From Spirogloea muscicola (taxonomy: Eukaryota; Streptophyta; Zygnematophyceae; Spirogloeales; Spirogloeaceae), in contig WELB01000054.1 of the NCBI GenBank assembly GCA_009602725.1, positions 415,811-428,509 of the forward strand: a stretch of DNA of 12,699 nucleotides, read 5' to 3'. Shown piece by piece: positions 1 through 8,938 of this stretch (within the stretch, counting starts at the first letter, position 1; the number at the start of each line of letters is the position of its first letter). A program made the translations under genes and the position numbers. The notes under the pieces are model-generated. The model was not told where the DNA came from and searched no databases. It saw only the letters and a program-made list of their open reading frames with translations.

Positions 1-230
1 TCCCCCCCCCGCCATCCCTCCTCCTGCTACTGCTGCCAGGCCAGGTCGTCAATGCCTTTATCGGCACTTTCCGCTCTCCTTCCCCCCCCTGCCATCCCTC
101 CTGCTACTTCTGCTGCCCCACTCCTCTAGCAGCTCCAGCAGGACAGGTCGACAACGCCGCACATGGCACTTCCGGCCCTCTTCCCCCCCACCCTCCATTC
201 CTCCTGCCACTGCTGCTGCCCCATACCTCT
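1..230. repeat. Degenerate tandem repeat with C-tracts, about three copies
   Basis: Runs of C at 2-10, 83-89 and 183-188 each begin a unit of about 80-100 bases. Each unit continues with CCATCCCTCCT-like sequence and a CTGCTACTTCTGCTGCC-like pyrimidine segment. The first two units then carry a CAGGTCG(T/A)C segment and a GCACTTCCG-like segment. Copies differ by substitutions and small insertions. The array starts at the window edge, so its full length is unknown. It probably belongs to the intergenic region upstream of MED13. Confidence 0.6.
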
Positions 231-236
231 ATCAGT

Positions 237-773
237 CTATTCTTTTTGGGCTGGCTTTTCGCAGCCCTTGCCCAATTTGGCCGCACTATCTTCTAGCAGC
301 TCCAGGAGCTGCTAGTTGCTAGCTGCTACATCATTAGATGTGCTTGCCTTTGTACTTGGCCATATTGGCCTTCAATTTTCATATGCACGATATTTTCTTT
401 CCCTTCTCGTTCTTTGTTCATTCTTTTTTGGGCTGGCTTGCCCAGCCCCTATCCTCAATGGGCGAGCCCTTTCTTCTAAATCGACTGCCCCCACTGTGAT
501 CAGCTCCTGCCAGCTGCAGTCGATATCTTTGGCTGCATAGGTCCTCAATACCACATTGAGAAGATTGCCAATCAAGGCTAAGCTCGACTCGCAGAAGGAA
601 ACGCTTTTAACGAAAGCGCTATATGGCCGGAAATTTGGACCTTGTCGATTCTTTCCGGGCTGGCTGTTTACAGCCGTTTGCACCTTGCGGCTTTTTTGGC
701 TTTTGACATTGTCCATTCTTTCTGGGCTGGCTTTGCTGGCCCCCTTTCTCTATGGGCGCGCACTTCCTTTTGC
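237..773 (+). repeat. Four-copy dispersed repeat, about 60 bases, core GGGCTGGCT
   Basis: Four related blocks begin near 237, 418, 646 and 713. Each starts ATTCTTT(T/C)(T/C)GGGCTGGCT-like, with the GGGCTGGCT core at 248, 430, 657 and 724. Each continues with a (G/C)(C/A)(A/T)G(C/G)CC segment and, in the second and fourth copies, CT(A)TCCTCAATGGGCG-like sequence ending in CTTTCTTCT or CTTCCTTTT. Spacings are 182, 227 and 67 bases, so this is not a simple tandem array. The copies lie between about 215 and 750 bases upstream of the MED13 start codon, all in the same orientation. They may be promoter elements or remnants of a small mobile repeat. Confidence 0.65.
293..315. repeat. Palindrome with 11-base arms and 1-base spacer
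   Basis: CTAGCAGCTCC at 293-303 is the exact reverse complement of GGAGCTGCTAG at 305-315, with a single A between. A partial echo, CTAGCAGCTCCAGCAGG, lies at 126-142. It sits at the 3' end of the first GGGCTGGCT repeat copy. It could be a site for a dimeric DNA-binding protein; there is no direct evidence for this. Confidence 0.7.
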
Positions 774-988
774 GGCGAGCCACTTCCATTTGCCAGGCAC
801 TTGCACTTGCGGGCAGGCCGCGCCTTGGCTGCTGCCTCCGCTTTCCGCCTGTGTTCCGTCGTCTCCCGCGAGCAGCTCTGCGCAGCTTGCGGGTGCCCTG
901 TTCGTCACGATCTGGCGGGCTGGCCAGCACGCCGGCATTGCCATTGCCTCAAAGCGGTGTGGAGCCCCGCCGGCCCCCGGCGCCAGCC
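316..988 (+). promoter_or_regulatory. Upstream and 5' untranslated region of MED13
   Basis: This stretch has no supportable gene. From about 316 to 750 it is pyrimidine-rich and holds three of the four GGGCTGGCT repeat copies. From about 760 it becomes strongly GC-rich and CpG-rich, and this continues into exon 1. I see no convincing TATA box. The transcription start cannot be placed from sequence alone. Frames open through here are shadows of repeats or of exon 1 read in the wrong frame. Confidence 0.45.
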
Positions 989-3900
989 ATGCTGCTAACC
1001 AACGTCTTCCGCCTGGTACGCGCGCGCGCCTCGGCCATGGCCGGTGCCGCGAGCAGCACGCCGCCTCCCACTCACACCAGCGAGCCGCTGCTGGCTCGCC
1101 GCACGCAGGACGGCCTTGGCGACGTCCGGTGGTGGCGCTTCGCCGCCCCCGCAGCCGCCGCCGCCGCCGCCGCCACCGGGGCCGCCGTGGGCGCCGCCGC
1201 CGCCGACGTTGCCGTGCTGGAGGCGCACCTGCGCCTGCAGGAGCAGGGCCACACTGCGACTTGGGCCCTCCCGGCGCCAGGTCTTCGGCCGCCTCTTTGG
1301 CGCCCACTGCCAAGTCCTTCGCCTGTCGCCCACTCTCCAGACGCCTGTTACGGCAACACACGACCTCGTCTTGACCGTGGCGACTGTGGGCGCACGCTGC
1401 AGGGGCTGCGGCCGTCCTTTGGCTCTTCCTGCACCGCTGCTCGCCCTGCCGCGACACATCCGACCCTTCGCTCACTCAGCTCTTGGGCCATCTGGCGGGT
1501 GTGTGGCAAGCAGCAAGCCGCTTCAGTGTTTCCGCTCAGCGTCTGCTGTGCCTTTCCCGCCCTCCTCCTTCTCCAAAGTCCTCTCTTCCTGCAGCTTGTC
1601 GCCAGTCCGAGCGACAGGACTGCCTTTCGGTCTTGCAGTGCACGAGGAGGGAGTGTGGAACCCCGGCGATGCAGGCGAGGAGGTCACAGATGCGCTCCTC
1701 CGGGCACTGCAGCACCGTGCCGAGAGGTCTGCAACTACAAACCAACTGTTGCTCCTTCGCATCAAAGGCAAGCTGGCATCTCTGCCTTTTGGCACACTTT
1801 TACTTGAGCCTTGTGTGACTAACTCAATATATATGCTTGCAGGGGGCTTCGCGTGTTCTCCTACCTGCGTTTTGGCACGTCCTTCATCAAGTGCGCCTCT
1901 GCCACAAGGTGTCTTGCACTGGAACTACGCCCTGCTCTTCTAGAGTGGTCAAGCGAGGTCATGTGCAGCGCCAACTTGGCTGCTGGTACTCAATGCCTCA
2001 TCACACAACTGCTGTCAATGCTGCTGCTGACGTGCTCACAAGGTGCCGGCCAATGGCAGAGCTCCTCTGCCAGCATGCGACCTCAGCTTTACTGTGAGCA
2101 GGGGCAGTGTTTGCATTAAGGCGGCCATCAGCAGGAGGTAGCCCTGGCGCACTTCCTTGCCTTTTCTGGCAGAAGCAGTCACTGCCACATGTTGGCTTAG
2201 TGACGGGCTCGCCTGCATCTTCCTCCTTCTAGCAATAGCTTGTCTTTGAGGCACTTGCAAGTGCATGCAGGAGGCTTCGCCAGCTTTCTGCAGCAGACAT
2301 GCAGGAGGCTGCTCGCACGTCAGAAGCAGACAGTCGCCGACAGCAAGGTAGGTATGGAGATTGAAATCACAGGCCAAGTGGTAGTGATGGATTGCGCCAA
2401 TTCTTGCAGCACGTGCGACGACTGACTGGGGCACCATGAATGGTGGGGCAGTCCTGGTCAGCCCCTTTGGTACGCAGGCCGCCCTGCTCGGCACCTGCCA
2501 GGCGGATCTTGTTGCGGAGCTACGAAGGAGGTGATCTAGCAAGCCCGGTGGCTCTTTGGGCCCCCCGCAATGATCAGTCTACTCAGCCTGGACTCAGAAG
2601 CTCTGTGAGATGACGTGCTTGGTTCGCACTGTGGCCCTTGTAACAGGCTGGATAATGGTCGGGCAGACACGCCGCTCCCCACTTCGCAGGCCGGTCATGT
2701 TGAGGTCCTCATGAACCTGCCTCAGGAGGGTAATAGCAGCAGCAGAGACGCCAATTCCATCACCGACACGGACAATAGCGAGGGGCTTTGCATGGTGGTT
2801 AGCAAGGATGCTGTCATGCTTGGCTCCTGTAGCTTTTGGCCAAGGTGAAGCCTCTTCTTACCTGGTTGCAAGCAGTCCAGGAGCCTTAAGAATTGACTCT
2901 TGAAGACATCAAGCTATTGACCTTTTGTTGCATTGATCTTTTTGAGACCGTAACATGCTTGTCACCTTGCAGTATGCAATCAACCCCTCCAGGAATTCCC
3001 ATAATCGAGCATGCTGACCCTCCTGTCAACAAAAGTAGTTGCGCAAATACTGCTCTTGCTTCCCAAAAGACCCAGCCCCAGAGCTGGTTCGTCAGTGTCC
3101 TTTGATAGAAGCACCTTCACGTTCCTTGCTCTCGACAAGCTTGGCACGTCTGCTGATCCCTTGGGGACCTGATGCTGCACCAGGGAGGATCGTGAGGAGG
3201 GGCCAGCTGGCAAAAGCAGCACGGAGAGCAGCAGCACCAGTAGTTTGGACCCAGAGGTGGACAGCGACCCTGGCGAAGAAGTTGTGCCAGCAGCAACGGC
3301 AAGGACCCCCATCAGTGTGGCGGACAAAGAAACGAAAGAGCCAGAGGGGTCGAAGCCCCTAGGCCCCGCCAAGAGGCCTCGCAGCAGCCGTGGCGGCACA
3401 CAGGCCTCATTGTCTGCCGCAGCAAGCCAGGCATCACTTATGGCACCGCCGGTAAGGGTGCTGCAGAATCCAGGCCAGCATGCTCGTACATGCGGCTGTT
3501 GTCTGCAGCTTGATAATGTGAGTGCTGATTGAGGCAGTAATTACTGCGCAGCTGAAGGCTGCCCCGTCACAGCAAGTGAGGAATGGGAAGCCCATCAACG
3601 TTGACATGGAGGAACCAGAGCAAGATGACGAGGATGCTCGGCTGGCAAAGCTCCTGCGGATGCCGTCCCAAGCTCAGCCCATAAAGTTGAGCCCTTTTGA
3701 GACGTCCCTCGGAGCGACGCCCTGGGACTGGGAAGGGGATGCTGACACCAGCGCAGCTACGAATGACGCGGACCTGCTTGCAGATTTCGGCGATTTTGGG
3801 GACTTCTTTGAGGATGACACGTTAGGCCTAGGGGAGGTGAGCAATTTCAGCTCAAACACATCATTTACACCTGGATCAGCCGGCACCTACACCTCCTCTG

Positions 3901-6900
3901 ATGCTGCAAGGCTGCATATGTGAATTAGTGTCAGCAATAGCACCCCCCTTGGCATTGAAGTCAGGGGGTGTCTCTGGTCGCGGATTCTCATGTTGACGGG
4001 CGTGGGACAAACTCTCAATTGTGCGCAGCCCCCAGCATTGATAAAAGAGGGCGAAGATAGCGGGCATACCACGACGCCAGTTGCTAGACGATGGCCTGCC
4101 AGTGCAGCTCTCAGAATAATACTCAGAGACAGCAAGCTGGCGGAGCTGCTAAACAGCAGGCTAGAGGAGAAGCAGAGGGTGCAGGCAGCCGCTTGGTCGG
4201 ATCACCTCAACCAATTGCAGCAGAGCGTCGAGTCGGCCGCGGCGAGACAGGAAGTTCTTGCAGAGGCGGCAGTCCTGCAGTCCAGCCTTGCCATGCCGCA
4301 GGGAGCGATGCTGCCAATGAGGTCGTCCTCTCTGTCCAGCCAGTCTGCTGCATCCTATGCACCATCGCAATCTGGCAAGGAGGTCGGAGCTGAGTCGCTT
4401 GGACAATCTTACAGCTACTCTGCCGAGCCGCCCCGCACGCCGGCCCTTCCCGAGCCCGAGCTGGCACGACCTAGCAGCGACCAAGCGTACAAGCAAGAGG
4501 AGGATGAGGGTGGTGCTGAGGAGGCTGACGCCGGTGGCACCCTGCACCGGCCTCCTCCAGAGGCGGTGCTGCAGGTTGCACGCAAGGCTCAGACTATTAT
4601 GGCCACGGAGCTGGCCAACCTCCAGGTTGAGCTACATTTGCTGCGATGCAAAGCAGAAGAAGCTGCATCAGCATTGCCTAAGCTTGGAGCCTCCCGATTA
4701 AGCAGGCCTGCGACAGACTGGGTTGGCAAAGACAGGGCTCTGCATGTCCTGGCGCAGCAATTCTTAGCTCCGTTTGATGCGGCCCTGGAATGCGGCCAAG
4801 GAGACCTACGCAGACAAGATGTAGAGTCAGGCGGATCTCTTCTATGGTTGCCTGCTGAGGTCAGTAGCCCCTGATTCGTCTGCACGCATCTGATGTACAG
4901 CAGCTCGCGGTACCTGACTCCTAGCAATTGACGATTCATTACTGATGTGTGACACTTTCAGGCGTCTCCTGCTACAGTTTTGTACATCCTTCGAGAGGAA
5001 GTTGGACCCGCATTGGTGCTAGCCTTTGGTCAAGTACAAGGCCCGCTCAGCGCAAGCGAGTGGTGCCTCGGCAAGTCGACGCAGGCGCCCAGCGTGACCG
5101 CAGACACGGAGGAGCCAGCAGCAGCGTTTGGGCGTGGGCCAGAGAGTGAGCCCATCACTCCACCGCAGTGGCACCACTCGTCACCAGGGCCCCCACACCA
5201 CACCCCTCTGCACCTCGACACCCCTCCCCCGCTGCCGGGAACACCTGACGAGCCCGGACTCCCACCGCAGCGCTTGCCCCAGCTACCTCACCACGCAAAA
5301 GCACCCAGCATGGCAGTGCTGCCAGTACCTGCCGTCTTTGTGGGGTGAGATTGTGACGCAGATTCTCCTTAGGCTGGTTCTTGCTGCAGTATCTTGTACC
5401 TGCCGGCAGACTTGCTGCAGTATCTTGTACCTGCCGTCTTTGTGGGGTGGGTTTGTGAAGCACAATCTCCATTGGCTGGTTCTAGGCAGACTTGCTGCAC
5501 TACCGAAGCAACATGGCGCACTCATGGTCGTGGTCATGCACGCGCTTTAGCGATGCAGGTACCAAGATGACTGGCTGAAGACTTCTCCTGCAGTGCTGGA
5601 GCTGTGGGAGAAGGTCCCTCTGGAGCCATTTGCACCTCCCAAGCCTGTAGGTGTTTGTCATTGCCTTATGAGCTCTATACCATTCTTCTTTCAGGGAGCT
5701 TGGAGGGATGAGGCTGCTGATATTTCGAATCTGGTTGTCTTGCTCCAGGTCAACTACATTGTCCTCTGCCCACAAGTGGAGCCACTTCAGGAGTGCACAA
5801 TACACTTTATCCGGCAGCTCACAACAGGTGTGCTGCTGCAATGCTCACCCATTTCGACAGAATTGATTACCAGTCACAGGATTGGGCACGTTTTCAACAA
5901 TCACTACAGTACTAAGTGCAGCACAGATCACTTGCAATGTCTTACAGTGTATGAGAGCTCCCGCCTCGGTTCGCACGTACCTGCATTCTCATCGCTGGAG
6001 GCCACTTCGAAGGCGCCACCAGGCATCATATGGTTGTCCTCTGGCTCTTCCTCTGGCAACAGCGTGTGGAGGGGTGATCTCCGCCTTGCCCTGCAGGCTG
6101 CCAGATTGGCTGTCAAGCGGCTGACAGATGCGACAACAACACATACAGACCTTGATGACGATTCTTGCCTGGTATGACCTACATATCATCATAGCTGGTT
6201 GATAATGACACACTTGAAGTTGTTGCACTTGAGCTCAAAACATGAACCAGCTGACAGACGATTGATGCACCGTGCAGGTCGCGTACATCGTTTGCCCATC
6301 AGATCCTCTTGTGGCGGCTGGCTTTGTTGCCGAATGCACAGAGCTACTTCCACAAGCGACAGTGCAGTTGCTTCCGATTGATGCTCTGATGAAAGGGGCC
6401 CAGGGCTCCAGCCCTGGTTTACCACTGCCGCCTTTGGACCTCCGTGAGCTAGCTCTTGCTGTGTATGTCAAAGCTGTCAGGCTCCATCAGGCTCTAGCAG
6501 AAGAGCCTGAGGAGCACAACGGGGCCATGCTGATGACAAGTGGCAGTGCAAGCCTACCAGGACAGGCGCGCATTGATGAAACCTATGAGCCCCTCTTCAT
6601 CCTGGCTGAGCCAGGGAGGTACGAGACGGTTGTGAGCGCGCTGGAGGAGAAGAGAACGAGGGAAGGGGAGGGGTCAGACGGGTCTCACGAGGTTGACGAG
6701 ACCAGGACAATGGGTTCTTCTGAGGATAGCACGAATGCTGCCATTGGAGGGTGGCTTTCGCTGCACTGCTGCTATGCTTGGGTTGAGTGTGAGCAAGAGC
6801 TGTGCCTGGTCTACGCTTGGACAGACTCCCGGGGCGAGCTGTTGACAATTCGCGTCGTCAGACAGCGTGACTCTACGTCTTCCTGGACAAAAGTTGCAAT

Positions 6901-8002
6901 CTCAAATCTGCTCGCACACGGCCTCCGTCTACATGAGCTGCTGATAAGAGGTGGCCAAGGTGGTCGTGGGTCGGCACCCTTGGTCATTGCCAGGCTTGGC
7001 TCCATATCCTCTGGGGAAATGCAAGGTACCTTCTCAGCCTCACGAACATAAGCTTGCAAAGCTGGGCCAGTCATCTCTTAGCACATATCTGGCTGGGGAA
7101 GCATATTCGGTGCAGTTTCGAATGCTGCTCTGTGTGTGGCTACTGATGGCCCTTGGGGTTCTACAGATTGGGAGGCGACAATTTCAGAAAAGCTCAGAGG
7201 CCTGGTCTATACCAGCTCTGTGACACCTCAGCCGCAGGCAAATCTAGATGGCTTGGAGGAGGTAGGTGAGGATTATCAAGGTGGTGTGACCAGCATCAGC
7301 CTGTTATCTCTCGAGCCTAGCACGGACCTGCAGCTAGTGCACACCACAGAGTCAACTGCGCCGGGTAAGCAAGCTTCGATGAAAATTAACAGACCTTTGG
7401 GTTGCTTAGCAGATCATGTACATCTTCTTTGAGGCACTTGCTGGAATGCGAGTCTGATTATTAAGGTCCTAGATGTATGCAACTTGAGATGGATTCACCT
7501 TTCCAGAAGTGTAAGCGGCAATTATCTCTTACGATTCGCAGGCACCAATGACAGCTCCACTCCGCAAGGTCTCGGGGCCAACACAAGCGCCGCCGCAGCA
7601 GCCATAGCAGTGGTTAAATCGCTGACAAACCAGCCTGCGTCATACCTTTTCGCACCCAAGGGCTTAACCACTTTCACATCAGAAGCGCAGGCAGAGGCAT
7701 ACGTGGTATCAGCCCTGCCTGCGTGTAAGAAATCAGAGTGGCCATCGACATTCCACTTCACGCTCGTTCTCCAGTATGAGAAGAGGGCCCAGACCTCAGC
7801 TGGCATGGCCAGTCGTGCAAGCAGAGACTGGCTGCCGCTTACTGCAGCTGAGTTGCATGGGCTGAGCTGGTTAAGCTGGCGTCGCCACACAGCGCTGCCA
7901 ATACATGTCAGTGCCGTATATCGCTTCTGCCACTTGCTGAAGGTCCTCAACAATGGGAAAGCCTCACTGCCATTGCGGTCTGGCATGGGTGCTTCCTTTT
8001 GA
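989..8002 (+). CDS. MED13: Mediator complex subunit 13 (CDK8 kinase module), 19 exons
   Basis: MED13 links the CDK8-cyclin C-MED12 kinase module to core Mediator in the nucleus and mostly restrains RNA polymerase II initiation. Reconstructed exons: 989-1280, 1403-1498, 1639-1726, 1843-1908, 2060-2108, 2239-2347, 2410-2530, 2647-2844, 2973-3086, 3184-3451, 3552-3836, 4029-4859, 4962-5344, 5559-5646, 5749-5827, 5948-6171, 6278-7025, 7116-7364, 7542-8002. Total 4749 bases, about 1582 residues, shorter than plant MED13 (near 1900). The start is chosen because MLLTNVFRL matches the family N-terminus (TNVFK). Seen in order: N-terminal domain (residues 1-270, with LEAHLRLQ, LWLFL, YLRFGTSF, VLVSPFG); KRPR basic patch (exon 10); DFGDFGDFFEDD (about 541-552); coiled-coil-prone, then proline-rich middle; VGYQDDWLKTSP and LELWEKVPLEPF (about 966-990); YIVLCP and YIVCPS; LVIARLGSISSGE; C-terminal ELHGLSWLSW and LPIHVSAVYRF. 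Family assignment is firm. The junctions at 2108/2239, 3086/3184 and 3836/4029 are the least certain. Confidence 0.93.
1139..1218 (+). repeat. GCC trinucleotide tract encoding alanine-rich insert in MED13
   Basis: Interrupted (GCC)n runs in exon 1 encode an alanine/glycine-rich segment (AAPAAAAAAAATGAAVGAAA), about residues 51-70. It sits inside the conserved N-terminal domain, between the TNVFRL/VRWWRF part and the LEAHLRLQ part, where plant MED13 has a polar linker. It is likely a surface loop and likely to vary in length between strains. Confidence 0.75.
3840..4028 (+). other. MED13 intron with possible alternative exon end
   Basis: GTGAGC at 3837 and the acceptor TGCGCAG ending at 4028 give a phase-0 intron of 192 bases and join the frames cleanly. 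If the donor is skipped the frame continues to TGA at 3921-3923. The skipped stretch encodes NTSFTPGSAGTYTSSDA, which is reminiscent of a serine/tyrosine-rich part that follows the DFGDFGDFFE motif in plant MED13. So the true exon may be longer, with a donor near 3920, or a truncated isoform may exist. Confidence 0.45.
4098..4880 (+). other. MED13 exon 12: coiled-coil-prone middle region
   Basis: This is the long central exon (831 bases, 4029-4859). Its start reads RIILRDSKLAELLNSRLEEK followed by heptad-like leucine/alanine/glutamine stretches (DHLNQLQQSVESAAARQEV), consistent with a coiled coil. A serine-rich and proline/glutamate-rich linker follows, then a second helical part (ELANLQVELHLLRCKAEEAA). 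The linker is not conserved with plant proteins as far as I can judge; the helical parts are predicted from the residue pattern only. Confidence 0.5.
5326..5500 (+). repeat. Imperfect tandem duplication spanning a MED13 splice donor
   Basis: TACCTGCCGTCTTTGTGGGG starts at 5326 and again at 5428, an offset of 102 bases. The match continues imperfectly through GGCTGGTTCT in both copies. A nested direct repeat, TTGCTGCAGTATCTTGTACC, is at 5381 and 5412 and the identity runs for 25 bases. The first copy covers the end of exon 13 and its donor (GTGAGA at 5345). The second lies wholly in the intron and carries a matching but altered donor (GTGGGT at 5447). Confidence 0.85.
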
Positions 8003-8278
8003 TCTGTATGGGCCGAACTTATTCGCAGTGCTCACTTACTGCGCTGCTTACTCACATTCTTTTATTCAATTAAAAGCCGTGGTCAACCAAAACGTCACGA
8101 TACCTTGTTTCTGCTATCTTGTGTCATGTGACTATTCAGATTGTCTGTATGTACCTAGCCAGGCTGAGAAAGAATATATCGCGATGAATCCGGCTAGGCT
8201 GGCAGTCGCCCAAATGATCAAGCACCATGACCTAGGATTTGGGAGCTCAATCTGTCCATGTAGAGGAGGCGTCTGCAT

Positions 8279-8283
8279 TGTAA
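8279..8283 (+). terminator. Candidate UGUAA polyadenylation signal for MED13
   Basis: TGTAA lies 277 bases after the MED13 stop codon. TGTAA is the usual poly(A) signal in Chlamydomonas and several other green algae. I saw no earlier copy in the 3' flank. A five-base motif is weak evidence on its own. Confidence 0.4.
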
Positions 8284-8877
8284 TTGGTCACGGTTGCGTT
8301 GCTGTAGTCCTCTACTCGGAGGCAATTGTCTCTGATGAGCATGACTAAGCAGAAGAGCAGATAGTGATCTTCTCTGAGGCAGCTTGGTGATCAGCTGTAG
8401 TGTCTTGGATGCGTGGTGTTATAAAAGAAGCATCTCTAATATTGGAGGCACCTGCAGTCAGCTGGTGACTGAGGCGTGTGCCGCATCATTCCATGAACAA
8501 CAGCTTTGCAGGAGGGGTTGCATGCCTTGTTTGGCACATTGAATTGTCACGAGCTTCTTGATGAGCTTGTATTGCCAAGCTTTGTCATTGGCAAGCCACT
8601 AGGCCAGCTCATCATACTGTGACACAGTCTTGGCTAGGAATATCGCATAAAACTCGTGATCATTGCCTGTGTCCTTGTGGCAGAAGATCACAATGAATGT
8701 TTGTGCTGCTCTGAAGGGTCCTAATGTACAAACTTCCTGGCTTGGATGCTTCAGCGCATCTATGCCCTACACTCCTTAACCTCAATCCCAAGTAAAGCAG
8801 ACTCTCCACCCAGACCTGCGTCATCAATCAACCTCTACTCTAAATCGGCAACCCATGCCCTAGACCTTCCCACATTT

Positions 8878-8882
8878 TTACA
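8878..8882 (-). terminator. Candidate UGUAA polyadenylation signal for GH10 gene
   Basis: TTACA on the plus strand reads TGTAA on the minus strand, about 57 bases beyond the GH10 stop. This would give a short 3' untranslated region. The assignment rests only on the motif and its place. Confidence 0.35.
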
Positions 8883-8938
8883 ACTCTTCCCTGCTACTTC
8901 TGCTGCCCTGTCAAGACCAATGAGCTACTGCTACAGAC

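Larger units (their letters stand above)
8003..8938. other. Intergenic region between convergent MED13 and GH10 genes
   Basis: It holds the 3' untranslated regions of both genes and no supportable gene. A plus-strand frame open to 8348 overlaps the MED13 stop and has no recognisable domain. A weak inverted repeat (TTGCCA...TGGCAA, about 8572-8593) is present. A pyrimidine-rich patch at 8890-8908 matches bases 100-118 exactly over 19 bases. No transposon or tRNA is seen. Confidence 0.7.

Noticed and set aside
316-540. Small hydrophobic plus-strand frame resembling a membrane peptide
   Set aside because: The hydrophobicity comes from the T/C-rich repeat; no family, no splice context.
752-988. 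Upstream in-frame ATG that would extend MED13 by 79 residues
   Set aside because: The family N-terminus matches from the ATG at 989 (MLLTNVFRL); the extension looks like translated GC-rich leader.
556-1374. Plus-strand open frame of 272 codons with a hydrophobic start
   Set aside because: Its second half overlaps MED13 exon 1 in a different frame, and the first half is the pyrimidine-rich repeat region. It has no recognisable family.
750-1475. Minus-strand arginine-rich frames opposite MED13 exon 1
   Set aside because: These are shadows of GC-rich coding sequence, with low-complexity RRRR runs and no domain.
2250-2263. Palindrome GCACTTGCAAGTGC
   Set aside because: It lies in MED13 exon 6 coding sequence and is short enough to arise by chance.
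7953-8348. Plus-strand frame of 131 codons across the MED13 stop
   Set aside because: It overlaps the conserved C-terminus in another frame, and the rest is 3' flank without a recognisable domain.
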